Assembly: GCF_013369485.1 (NCBI RefSeq)
Contig: NZ_JABWEB010000003.1
Location: 62,001-126,000 of the forward strand
DNA length: 64,000 bases
Source of the DNA: Massilia sp. BJB1822
GTDB taxonomy: Bacteria; Pseudomonadota; Gammaproteobacteria; Burkholderiales; Burkholderiaceae_D
Direction: 5' to 3'
A program made the translations under genes and the position numbers. Below the pieces are notes generated by a model that saw only the letters and a program-made list of their open reading frames with translations, searched no databases and was not told the DNA's origin. Shown here piece after piece: positions 17,912 to 26,036 of this stretch; position 1 is the first letter of the stretch, and every line of letters starts with the position of its first letter.

Positions 17912-20452
17912 TTAGAAAATGGCGGCTTTCAAGCCGATCTTGTAGGTGCGTCCGTACTGCTCATACTGCGCGTTGTGGTTTTTGCTGCCTTGATAGACGT
18001 AGTACTTCTCGTTGTTCAGATTCGCCGCTTCGAAGGTGAGCTGGAAGCGCTTGTCGATCTGCCAGGAGAAGGAGAAGTCGAGCTGCTTCTGGCTGTCCAC
18101 CATGCGGTCCTGGCTGGCGTTCAAAATATCCGAGCCGAGTTCCAGCAGATACGGCGATTTGTAGTTCAGCGCCAGGCGGGTGCTGACCGGACCCTGCTCG
18201 TAGCCCAGCATCAGATTCATCACGCGGTCGGACTGGCCCGGCAGCGCGATGCTGCGCGACAGGCGCGCCTTGGCCTTGGTGTCGAAGCGGGCCACGTCGG
18301 CGCGCGAATCGGTCCAGGCGGCGTTCGCGCCCACCAGCAGATTGTTGAAAGGCGCCGGCAGCATGCGCAGCGGCTGCATCCAGGACAGCTCGATGCCCTT
18401 GACCTTGGCCTTGTCGCCGTTTTCGTAGGAGGTGGCGCTGGTATAGCCCGCCCACTGTCCGCTACCTGCGAGATTGGTGGTGTAGGTGAAGTTGCGAATG
18501 TCCTTGTGGAAGAAGTAGGCCGACAGCGTGCCGTCGTTGCCGATGATGCGTTCCACACCCAGGTCCAGGTTGCGCGACTTGAGCGGCGCCAGGTCCGGAT
18601 TGCCGATCACCGCTTCGGTATTGCTGGCGAGGCTGACGCCCGGCGCCAGCTGGCTGAAATTGGCGCGCACCACGGAGCTGGTGACGGCGGCGCGCACGCT
18701 GGTTTGCTGGTCCACATCGTAGCGCGCCTGCAGCGAAGGCAGCCAGTTGGTGTAGGAGCGGCTGCGGTTCAGCGGCGTAATGGTGCTGCCTGCCACTTGC
18801 GAGCCGGCGGCATCGAAGCGGGTGCGTTCGGCGCGCACGCCGGCCAGGAAACGCCAGGCGTCGAAGGAGACGCTGTCCTGCACGTAGGCGGCGTCGATAT
18901 TCTCGTTCATCGTGTAGTCGTTGATGCTCGACTCGGCCGTCAGGCGGGCGGCATTGCGGTCCAGTCCTGCCACGCGAGCACGGATGGCGGCCGGATCGAG
19001 CGCGACGCCGATGCGTCCCAGCTTGTAATCGAGTTCGCTGCCCTGCACGAAGCTGGACATGGCGACGGAACCGGCGCCCCAGTAGTTCGGGCTGGACGAT
19101 TTGCTGCTGTTATAGGCCCACTGGTTGGTGTCGTTGGTTTTCTCGCGGCGGCTGGCTTTCAGGCCGAATTTCAGCTCGTGATGCAGGTCGCCGGTGTCGA
19201 AACTGTGACCCAGATCGGCGCGCAGATGGCGCGCCTTGTCGTTGGAGTAGCGTTGCTGCAGGGTGATGGCGTTCAGGCTGTAATTGGCCGGATCGAACAG
19301 CGCGGCCGGGCCTTGCAGCTGCGGCTTTTCGCCATTCAGGAAGCCGACGCCGGCGAAGTTGGCATTGCCGCGGAAGCGGCCATCGTTCAGCGATTCCGGC
19401 GTGTCTTCGTCGGCGCGGCTGATGCCGCCGGAAGCGGAGAACAGCCAAGCGCCCATTTTCTGTTCGGTACCGAGCACCAGCGAACCGATCTCCTGGGTGT
19501 ATTTGCGCTGGCGGATGCGGCGCTCGGCGCGCGCGCTGGCGGTGGCGCCTTCCAGCACGCCGCCGCCGCTGAAATTGCCGATGGTGATGCGGTCGCGCAC
19601 TTCATCGTCGCTGAAGCGGCTCAGGAAGCTGCGCAGGTAGAAGCTGCTGCCCGCTTCGGGGCGATAATCCAGATTCACGGCGGCGGCCTTGCGCTCGCGC
19701 ACCGGCAGATAGTCGCGCAGCTCGAAGCCGCCCAGACGCTCGCCATCCCATGCGCCGCCGGTTTCAACATTGTCGGAACCGAACTTGCGCTTCTCGGCGC
19801 TCAGACCCACGGCCACGCCCAGCTTGCCGTCCATGAAGCGCTGCGCCCATAGCAGGCCGGCGCTCGGGCTTTTCTTGCCGGTGTTGCCGTCATGGCTGGC
19901 GGCTGCGTTCACGTTGAGCAGCGTGCCTGGCAGGTCGAAGGCGGACAGGGATTTGACTTCCACCGAGCCGCCCAGGGAGTTGGCGTCCTGCTCGGGCAGC
20001 AAGGTCTTGCTCACTTCGAGGGAGCGGATCAGGCCTGCGGGCAGCACGTCCAGCGCCACGGCACGGCGGCCGGCTTCCGGCGATGGGACCAGCGCGCCGT
20101 TGATGGTGACGCCATTCAGGTCCGGCCCCAGGCCGCGCACCGTGACGTAGCGGCCTTCGCCCTGGTCGCGCTGCACCGAGACGCCAGGCAGGCGGGCCAG
20201 CGCTTCGGCGGCGTTCTTGTCCGGCAGGCCGCCGATATCGTCGCTGCTGACGACACTGACGATATTGTCGGCCTTCTCCTGTGCGGAAATGGCCTTGCTC
20301 AGGCTCGCGCGCTGGCCGGTCACGACGACGGCGGCGGCCACCGGGCCGGTGTCGGCCAGTTCGGCGTGGGCGCTGCACATGGCGAGGATGCCGAGGCTCA
20401 GGGTAGTCAGGCGCAGGGCGGCGGGCTTGTTTGGCTGTGTCTTGGTAGGCAT
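17912..20452 (-). CDS. TonB-dependent outer-membrane receptor, likely for phytate or its breakdown products
   Basis: 846 residues: signal peptide ending SAHA-EL; a TonB-box-like VVVTGQRASL; plug domain with LPDKNAAEALARLPGVSVQRD and YVTVRGLGPDLNGVTING; then a large beta-barrel ending in Ala-Ala-Ile-Phe (C-terminal Phe). It imports a ligand using energy passed on by TonB. It resembles Caulobacter-style receptors that begin VVVTG-x-R-x-SL. The adjacent phytase gene in the same operon suggests the ligand is phytate or lower inositol phosphates; this is inference from context. Confidence 0.9.
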   Translation of the reverse strand: MPTKTQPNKPAALRLTTLSLGILAMCSAHAELADTGPVAAAVVVTGQRASLSKAISAQEKADNIVSVVSSDDIGGLPDKNAAEALARLPGVSVQRDQGEGRYVTVRGLGPDLNGVTINGALVPSPEAGRRAVALDVLPAGLIRSLEVSKTLLPEQDANSLGGSVEVKSLSAFDLPGTLLNVNAAASHDGNTGKKSPSAGLLWAQRFMDGKLGVAVGLSAEKRKFGSDNVETGGAWDGERLGGFELRDYLPVRERKAAAVNLDYRPEAGSSFYLRSFLSRFSDDEVRDRITIGNFSGGGVLEGATASARAERRIRQRKYTQEIGSLVLGTEQKMGAWLFSASGGISRADEDTPESLNDGRFRGNANFAGVGFLNGEKPQLQGPAALFDPANYSLNAITLQQRYSNDKARHLRADLGHSFDTGDLHHELKFGLKASRREKTNDTNQWAYNSSKSSSPNYWGAGSVAMSSFVQGSELDYKLGRIGVALDPAAIRARVAGLDRNAARLTAESSINDYTMNENIDAAYVQDSVSFDAWRFLAGVRAERTRFDAAGSQVAGSTITPLNRSRSYTNWLPSLQARYDVDQQTSVRAAVTSSVVRANFSQLAPGVSLASNTEAVIGNPDLAPLKSRNLDLGVERIIGNDGTLSAYFFHKDIRNFTYTTNLAGSGQWAGYTSATSYENGDKAKVKGIELSWMQPLRMLPAPFNNLLVGANAAWTDSRADVARFDTKAKARLSRSIALPGQSDRVMNLMLGYEQGPVSTRLALNYKSPYLLELGSDILNASQDRMVDSQKQLDFSFSWQIDKRFQLTFEAANLNNEKYYVYQGSKNHNAQYEQYGRTYKIGLKAAIF

Positions 20453-20777
20453 GGTGTGTGGATGAGTGGTTGAACGGGGCGGATTCTAGGGAGGGAATGT
20501 GTCAACTTTGTTACCGGCTTTGGCCGCAGCCCAGGATTCGGCCCGATTTGCCGCATCCGGTGCGGAATTTGAGCTGAAATGACCTGTCTGCGCGGCGGTA
20601 CCACAACGATGCGCACCGTCCCGCAAGGCGCGGCGGGCCAGCTTTTCCCTATGAGAAGGCTGGGCATCCGGCGCGCGCCGCAAAAAAGATGTGAGCCGTT
20701 TGCACCTCCCGGTTGTCATCGTCCTGTCATATGGCGGCGATAAGCTGCTGCGGCCCTCTCGATACCGTTCCCACGCC
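20453..20777. other. Intergenic region between divergent TonB receptor and GGDEF-like genes
   Basis: 325 bases without a convincing gene. The receptor-proximal part has a TTGACA-like stretch on the minus strand near 20500, but no well-spaced -10. The right part holds the Pho-box-like direct repeat at 20713-20730. A GTG at 20691 could extend the GGDEF-like protein, but that would place the putative promoter inside the coding region and it has no ribosome site. Confidence 0.5.
20713..20746 (+). promoter_or_regulatory. Pho-box-like direct repeat and promoter
   Basis: TTGTCAT (20713-20719), four bases, then CTGTCAT (20724-20730) gives two 7-base direct repeats at 11-base spacing, the geometry of a PhoB box (consensus CTGTCAT, AT-rich 4-base spacer, CTGTCAT; here the spacer is CGTC). 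A possible -10, TAAGCT, lies ten bases further on (20741-20746), the spacing seen in PhoB-dependent promoters. It would drive the GGDEF-like gene at 20778, beside the phytase operon. Confidence 0.45.
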
Positions 20778-21695
20778 ATGCTCAGACTGCACCGCAATTT
20801 CCTCATCGCCGCCGCGCTGGCTATGCTCGCGCTGCCCTTCCTGTATGCGGCGCTGGGCGCGGCCAAGCCTTTTGCCGCCTGGCGCTGGATGGATATCGTG
20901 GGCGAGGGCGGCACCGCGCTGATGGCGGGCGTGTGGCTGCTGATCACCTTGAGCAGCCGTCCCGGCGGTCTGGTGACGCGCCTGCTGGCCGGCGGGCTGG
21001 CGGCGATCATGCTGGGCTGCTGGGCCGACTGCATGGACGAATTCTTCCGCATCCCCAAGGACGAGGTATGGGACAACTGGCTGGAAGGCTTGATGCCGCT
21101 GGGGATGCTGGTGCTCACGGCGGGCATGTATTACTGGCGCCAGGAGCAATTCAGCCTGAACGAGCATCTGCAGAAGCGCGAGCGCCTGTTCCGCGACCAC
21201 CGCGCCTTCGACCGCATCACGCAATTGGCGGGGGCGGGCTATCTGCGCAGCCAATTGCGCCTGGAGCGCGAAAGCCACCCAGGCCGCAGCTGCGCCCTGG
21301 TCCTGCTGGACATCGACGGCTTCCACCGCATAAACCGCGAGCACGGGCAGCGCGAAGGCGACCGCGCCTTGCAGGCCGTGGGCCATATGCTGCTGCTCAA
21401 TCTGCGCAACGAAGACCTGCTGTGCCGCTATGCGGGCGACCGCTTCGCCATCCTGATGCCCGGCACCGGCGCGCAGGAGGCGCGCGCCAGCGCCGCCCAT
21501 CTCTGCGCCATGGTAGGCCAGATGCGCCACCACGGCAGCCAGGGCGTGATCGCCATCAGCCTGCGCCACGCCTGTGCCGCCGCCGAAGGTGAGGCCGAGG
21601 ATCTGCTGGCCCGCCTGGGCCGCGAAATCGACCAGTCCGCGCCGCCTCCAGACGAGACGGCGCTGGATGCCGGCCAGCGGGCAGTGGCGGCGTGA
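20778..21695 (+). CDS. Membrane protein with degenerate GGDEF domain
   Basis: 305 residues: four hydrophobic helices in the first 120 residues, a charged linker (about 125-150), then a GGDEF-type domain. The cyclase domain keeps LVLLDIDGFHRINREHG, but the signature loop reads YAGDRFAIL near residue 219, so two of the five GGDEF residues are changed, including the catalytic-site Glu. Cyclase activity is therefore unlikely; a sensory or GTP-binding role is possible. Its stop overlaps the AraC gene start by GTGA, implying translational coupling. A Pho-box-like element lies 48 bases upstream. Confidence 0.75.
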   Translation: MLRLHRNFLIAAALAMLALPFLYAALGAAKPFAAWRWMDIVGEGGTALMAGVWLLITLSSRPGGLVTRLLAGGLAAIMLGCWADCMDEFFRIPKDEVWDNWLEGLMPLGMLVLTAGMYYWRQEQFSLNEHLQKRERLFRDHRAFDRITQLAGAGYLRSQLRLERESHPGRSCALVLLDIDGFHRINREHGQREGDRALQAVGHMLLLNLRNEDLLCRYAGDRFAILMPGTGAQEARASAAHLCAMVGQMRHHGSQGVIAISLRHACAAAEGEAEDLLARLGREIDQSAPPPDETALDAGQRAVAA

Positions 21696-22708
21696 TCGCC
21701 TTCCACACCATCGGCGACGCCTGCATTGCTGCAGGCCAGCAGCCCGCGCTGGCGCTCGACTATGCGCGCAGCCGCGATGCGGCCGACAGCGCGCTGCTGC
21801 GCGGCCTGTGGCTGGACGCCTCGGTGCTGTCCGATCCCGCCAGCATGATTACGCCAGGCCAGTACCACCAGCTGCTGGCGAATACGTTGCGCGCTCTGAA
21901 CAGCCCCGACACCAGCTTTATGCTGGGCCAGCACCTGCTGCCCGGCCATAACGGCGCGATCAGCCATGCGCTATTGCACGCCCAGAACCTGCGCCAGGCG
22001 CTGGAGCTGCTGACGGCCTGGCATGCCCGTCTGACGCCGCTGCTTTGCCCGCGCCTGCGCGAGGAGAACGGCATCGCCGTGCTGTACTGGGTCGACAGTT
22101 ACGGCGCTCCCAGCCTGCTGCCTGCGCTGGTGGAGATGCATATGACGGCCGTTGCCGCCATGTGCCGCTGGCTGGGTGGCGAGCGCCTGCCCTGGCGCTT
22201 CTGCTTCAACCGCGCGGCGCCTGCGCATGTGGAGCAGCACGAGGTGCATCTGGGTTCCGAATTGCGCTTCAACTGCCATCTGGATGCGATGCTGATCGAC
22301 GCCGTCTGGCTGGACCGCCCCTGGCCGCGCGGCAATGCGGTGGCGGCGGCGGTTGCCCTGCGCAATGCGGCCGGCGAAGCCGCTGCGCTTCCCAGCCTGC
22401 TCGACGCGATGTACGACTATCTGCTGGAACGGGTACGGCGCGTGCCGTCGCAGGAGCAGGCCGCCGCCGATTTCGGCGCCAGTCCCGCCACGCTGAAGCG
22501 CTATCTCGCGCGCCACGGCACGCATTTTCAGGCCGAACTGGATCAGGTGCGCACCCACGTCGCGCTGCATCTCTTCCACAGCCGGCGCGCTGACAACGAG
22601 GCCGTGGCCCAATACCTGGGCTTCCACGACGCCACCAACTTCCGCCGCTCCTTCAAGCGCTGGACCGGCAAGACGCCGGCCTTGCTGCGCGACGCGCTGC
22701 TGGCCTAG
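21692..22708 (+). CDS. AraC-family transcriptional regulator with arabinose-bd-type sensor domain
   Basis: 338 residues. The N-terminal 190 residues match the large ligand-binding domain of OruR/ArgR-like AraC regulators (PF12625 style; LGQHLLPGHNGAISHALLHA is typical). The C-terminal two helix-turn-helix motifs are visible as QEQAAADFGASPATLKRYL and NEAVAQYLGFHDATNFRRSF. The GTG start overlaps the stop of the degenerate GGDEF gene, so the pair is probably made together. Targets could include the convergent binding-protein/porin operon or the phytase operon; both are guesses from position. Confidence 0.88.
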   Translation: MIAFHTIGDACIAAGQQPALALDYARSRDAADSALLRGLWLDASVLSDPASMITPGQYHQLLANTLRALNSPDTSFMLGQHLLPGHNGAISHALLHAQNLRQALELLTAWHARLTPLLCPRLREENGIAVLYWVDSYGAPSLLPALVEMHMTAVAAMCRWLGGERLPWRFCFNRAAPAHVEQHEVHLGSELRFNCHLDAMLIDAVWLDRPWPRGNAVAAAVALRNAAGEAAALPSLLDAMYDYLLERVRRVPSQEQAAADFGASPATLKRYLARHGTHFQAELDQVRTHVALHLFHSRRADNEAVAQYLGFHDATNFRRSFKRWTGKTPALLRDALLA

Positions 22709-23571
22709 CGCCGCAGCTCGCTCTCGGCGATCTGTTCCAGCTCGCCGCTGCGCTTCATCTCGTTGAGCACCACATTGAACTGGCGCACGAACTCCGATTT
22801 GAAGGGATAACGCACCGGGTCCACGCGGGTAAAGCCCAGATAGCCGAACTCCTGGCTGATGATCGTGGCCTCCACCACATTGCCCGTCTTCTGATAAGCC
22901 TTCTCGGTGCGGATGCGGGCCAGCGCATTCTGGATCGCGTGGCGGTCGTTCATATAGCAATCGAGCCGGCCCACCAGTAGCTTGCGCAGGTTCTCCTCGG
23001 TGCCGCGCGCCTCGTTCAGCGTGATCTTGCCCTGCTTGAGCGCCAGGTCGAACTCCTTGCCGCCGATCAGATAGCCGGTATTCCTGCCGATGTGCAGGCC
23101 CAGATAGTCGTCCGGCCAGCGGCTGGGCGAGCCTTTGGGGGCGACAGTGTCGTTGCAGAACAGCGCCACGCTCTCATTGAAGATGGGGAGCGAATAATCC
23201 ATATACGGCCGCTCTTCGGGGCGGTAATACGGCGGCGTGAGGGCGAAGGCTTCGCCCATTTCCACCATTTTCAGACCGCGCTTCCAGGGCACGGGAAGCA
23301 CCTGCACCTTATAGGCCGGCATGCGCGCGAAGGCCTTGCGCAGGATGCCGGGATAGACGCCGCGCGCTTCGCCGTTGAGGGAATAGGAATAGGGCGGATA
23401 GGCGTCGTCGGCATAGACCACCACTTCGACCTGGTCGGCCGCCGCCGCGCCTCCGCCCAGCAAGGCCGCCAGCAGGACGCCAGCGGCCGCGATACGGCAG
23501 CGGACTATTTGATGTCCTTGATGGCGTCCTGGTATTCCTTGGACTTTTTCACCTTGCCGATGGCCGCCCAT
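22705..23571 (-). CDS. Periplasmic solute-binding protein, family 3 type (second copy)
   Basis: Mature part resembles SBP family 3: VVVYADDAYPPYSY, GVYPGILRKAF, WKRGLKMVEMGEAFALTPP, a glycine-rich hinge and a C-terminal EMKRSGELEQI. A signal-peptide core (IAAAGVLLAALLGGGAAAA) starts at residue 27. The only standard start in frame, ATG at 23571, gives an unusually long n-region and overlaps the upstream gene by 67 bases; no ATG/GTG/TTG suits a normal signal peptide. Either that start, an unusual start codon, or sequence change is involved. No ABC permease lies nearby. Four bases overlap with the convergent AraC gene. Confidence 0.7.
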   Translation of the reverse strand: MGGHRQGEKVQGIPGRHQGHQIVRCRIAAAGVLLAALLGGGAAAADQVEVVVYADDAYPPYSYSLNGEARGVYPGILRKAFARMPAYKVQVLPVPWKRGLKMVEMGEAFALTPPYYRPEERPYMDYSLPIFNESVALFCNDTVAPKGSPSRWPDDYLGLHIGRNTGYLIGGKEFDLALKQGKITLNEARGTEENLRKLLVGRLDCYMNDRHAIQNALARIRTEKAYQKTGNVVEATIISQEFGYLGFTRVDPVRYPFKSEFVRQFNVVLNEMKRSGELEQIAESELRR

Positions 23572-24263
23572 AGCGCTTCAACTTTCTCCTTGTTTGCCGC
23601 GTAATAGGTTTTGGATACGGGGGCGTAGAAGTCCGCTGTCATGAACTGCTTGGGCAGGACTTCGACCTTGTCGCTGAACTCCTTGCGCGTGGCGAGCAAG
23701 GCGCTCATCTCGCCATCGAAGCCCAGCAGGATATCGCCCTGGCCGGCAATCAGCTTATGGAAATTGCGCGCCGGCTCCTTGGTATTGTCATCATACGGCA
23801 CATTCATGGATTTCAGGCGATCGGAAATGGTGGCGAAACCGGAGGGGATCAGCACCGGCTTGCTGACGTTCTGGAATTTGCTGCCGTCCCAGCCCGCATT
23901 GCTGCCCTTGACGCGGTAGGCCAGGATGTCCATGCGGGCCAGGGCGGCGGCGGTGTTCGGCTTGTCGCCCTGCATCGGATAGGCCGCGTATTCGGCATGG
24001 AAAGGCGTAAAGCCGGCGTTGACCAGGCCATTGGTGGCACCGCTGCGTACCTCCTCGATGCAGCGTTTCCACGACGTTACTTTCATTGTCACCGGTACAT
24101 TTGCCTGCTTGGCCGCCATCTTGATCAGCACCTGCATGGTGCCGTCCTTGGCGGGGAAGGTGTACGGCGCGGCGGCCTGGTCTTCAACACAAAGAACCAT
24201 GGCATCCTGGCAGAAGGCGACGGCGGGCAGGGCGAGCAGCAGGGCGCTGGCGAGAGCTTTCAT
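23505..24263 (-). CDS. Periplasmic solute-binding protein, family 3 type (first copy)
   Basis: 252 residues with a signal peptide ending VAFC-QD. The mature protein begins MVLCVEDQAAAPYTFP and continues with family-3 style segments (TSWKRCIEEVRSGATNGLVN, ADFYAPVSKTYYA). Extra cysteines (VLCVED, WKRCIEE) may form a disulfide. It lies 39 bases behind the porin gene and overlaps the second binding protein, giving a porin-SBP-SBP operon without permease or ATPase genes. The ligand, probably a small polar organic compound, cannot be named. Confidence 0.8.
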   Translation of the reverse strand: MKALASALLLALPAVAFCQDAMVLCVEDQAAAPYTFPAKDGTMQVLIKMAAKQANVPVTMKVTSWKRCIEEVRSGATNGLVNAGFTPFHAEYAAYPMQGDKPNTAAALARMDILAYRVKGSNAGWDGSKFQNVSKPVLIPSGFATISDRLKSMNVPYDDNTKEPARNFHKLIAGQGDILLGFDGEMSALLATRKEFSDKVEVLPKQFMTADFYAPVSKTYYAANKEKVEALWAAIGKVKKSKEYQDAIKDIK

Positions 24264-24302
24264 AGGGGCTTCTCCATTGGACGGGGATGATTGAACAGGG
24301 AT

Positions 24303-25298
24303 TTAGAACTTATGGTTGATGCCGGCCGCAAAACCGCGCTTGCCGCTGCCGACTTCGATGGCATTGCCGACCGTGAACGGGGCGCCATTCTTGTTGTTGA
24401 TGCGCGAGTAGGAACTGTATAAATCCGTGCGTTTCGACAGCGCGAAGGTGTAGCCGATCGCCGCCTGGTTGGCATCCTGGTCCAAGCCGCTGCGGTCGTT
24501 GTGGCGTATCCAGGATACGAGATAGGTGGACGGCCCATGCTCGCAGGTGGCGCCGACGATCAGGTCGCGGCTGTCCATGGCCATGGCCGGGTCTTTGTTG
24601 ACGGCGTAGCCGAGCGCGCCCTTGACCGCGCCGACCTGGTAGGTGGCGCCGGCGAAGCTGACCTTGTTGCGGCTGCTGCCCGTGGCGTCTTCCAGCGTGC
24701 GGTGGGCGAAGACGGCAAACAGTGGGCCGCGCTGGTATTCCAGGGCCAGGCCGGTTTCGCGTTTGGCTTTGCTGTTGCCCGGCGTTTCGCCCGGGGCGTA
24801 GGTCAGGCTGGCCTTGAAGCCCTGCATGGTGGGCGTGGTGTAGTAGATGCCGTTGCTGGTGCGGAAATCCGAGAACATGATGTTCGAATAGGCACCCTCG
24901 TGGCCGCCGCCGAAGGGATCGACATCCATCAGCGCATACGTCAGCAGATTGAATTGCCGTCCCAGCTTGACGGTGCCGAAGCCGCCGCTCAGTCCGACCA
25001 GGCTCTGACGGCCGAATGCCAGGCCGCCCGGACGGCTGCCGCCGGTATCGCCGGCAATGCCGCTTTCCAGCACGAACAGTGCTTGCAGACCGCCGCCCAG
25101 ATTTTCCGTGCCTTTGAAGCCCAGGCGCGAACCGGCTTCAACCCCGCTTTGCACTGTCCAGCCGGACGCTTTCGGGCCGCCGCTTTCGTGCACGATGCCC
25201 AGGTCCATCGAACCGTAGACGGTGATATTGGTTTGCGCGCTGGCGCCGCCGGCCGCCAGAACAAGGGAAGACATCAAGAGGCTGTGGACTGTTTTCAT
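24303..25298 (-). CDS. Gram-negative general porin (Omp32/OmpC-like)
   Basis: 331 residues with a signal peptide ending ASA-QT, then TNITVYGSMDLGIVHESGG, the standard start of beta-proteobacterial trimeric porins. Further marks are SRLGFKGTENLGGGLQALF, the constriction-loop region VDPFGGGHEGAYSN and the C-terminal INHKF. Forms a passive diffusion channel in the outer membrane. First gene of an operon with two periplasmic binding proteins, suggesting coordinated uptake of a shared solute. Confidence 0.93.
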   Translation of the reverse strand: MKTVHSLLMSSLVLAAGGASAQTNITVYGSMDLGIVHESGGPKASGWTVQSGVEAGSRLGFKGTENLGGGLQALFVLESGIAGDTGGSRPGGLAFGRQSLVGLSGGFGTVKLGRQFNLLTYALMDVDPFGGGHEGAYSNIMFSDFRTSNGIYYTTPTMQGFKASLTYAPGETPGNSKAKRETGLALEYQRGPLFAVFAHRTLEDATGSSRNKVSFAGATYQVGAVKGALGYAVNKDPAMAMDSRDLIVGATCEHGPSTYLVSWIRHNDRSGLDQDANQAAIGYTFALSKRTDLYSSYSRINNKNGAPFTVGNAIEVGSGKRGFAAGINHKF

Positions 25299-25488
25299 CG
25301 GGCACTCCGTCGCTGGCTGGTTGGCTTGCGGAATCGATTATGGCCATACGCCCCGTAACTTCAATGCTTTTTGGAAAAACGCTACAGCTTGCGGTGGAGT
25401 TTTTTCGCGATTCTTATGGAAGTGGAAAGAAAGACTGAAAGGACGTTAACAAAAGTACCGACTAGCGTGGCGAAAGCGCCACCATGCG

Positions 25489-25520
25489 CAAAAAAAGAAA
25501 AACGGGGGCCAAGCCCCCGT
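25489..25520 (-). terminator. Intrinsic terminator of the pirin-DoxX operon
   Basis: On the minus strand ACGGGGGC-TTG-GCCCCCGT is followed by TTTTCTTTTTTTG, a strong stem and T run. It lies about 20 bases after the DoxX stop codon. Confidence 0.85.
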
Positions 25521-25539
25521 GCTAGAAATCCCTGCCGGA

Positions 25540-25980
25540 TCAGATGCGGGCCAGCACTTGTGGTGCGCTGCGGCGGGCGTCCAGGCTCAGACTGCCAGGG
25601 CCGAAGGCGGCGATTTGCAGCAGGCCGCCGGCCATGGCCAGGTTTTTCAGCAGATGGATCAGCTGGTTCTGGTCGCCGATGGCGCCGTGGAACAGCACCG
25701 CCGTCACCACCGAGAAGGCAGCCAGGCCGAGCGCCACAATCCGGGTCTGGTAACCGAAGGCCAGCAGCAGACCACCGATCAGCTCCACGCCGATGGCGCC
25801 AGCCAAGCCGAGGGCCGGGAAGGGCAGGCCCATGGCCGAGATATAGCCCATGGTGGCGGCCGGCGCCGAGATTTTTCCGATGGCGCTAAAGACGAAGATG
25901 AGGGCCATCAGCAGGCGGCCGGCCAAAGGCAGGATGGCGGTGTTCAGGGCGTTGTTGTTGATGTTGTTGGCGTTGTTCAT
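25540..25980 (-). CDS. DoxX family inner-membrane protein
   Basis: 146 residues with four hydrophobic helices. Family marks are GRLLMALIFVFSAIGKI, the central GAIGVELIGGLLLAFGYQTR and HLLKNLAMAGGLLQI. DoxX proteins are often linked to thiol or oxidative-stress functions, with no firm reaction known. The Asn-rich N-terminus is unusual. The second ATG (25980) is the likelier start because AAGGAG is seven bases upstream, whereas the first ATG is only one base from it. Downstream of the pirin gene by 56 bases, probably one operon ending in the strong terminator. Confidence 0.88.
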   Translation of the reverse strand: MNNANNINNNALNTAILPLAGRLLMALIFVFSAIGKISAPAATMGYISAMGLPFPALGLAGAIGVELIGGLLLAFGYQTRIVALGLAAFSVVTAVLFHGAIGDQNQLIHLLKNLAMAGGLLQIAAFGPGSLSLDARRSAPQVLARI

Positions 25981-26036
25981 GGTCATGCTCCTTAAAAAAT
26001 ATAAATGATGTAAATCGTTTTCAGTCTTGCGTTTTC

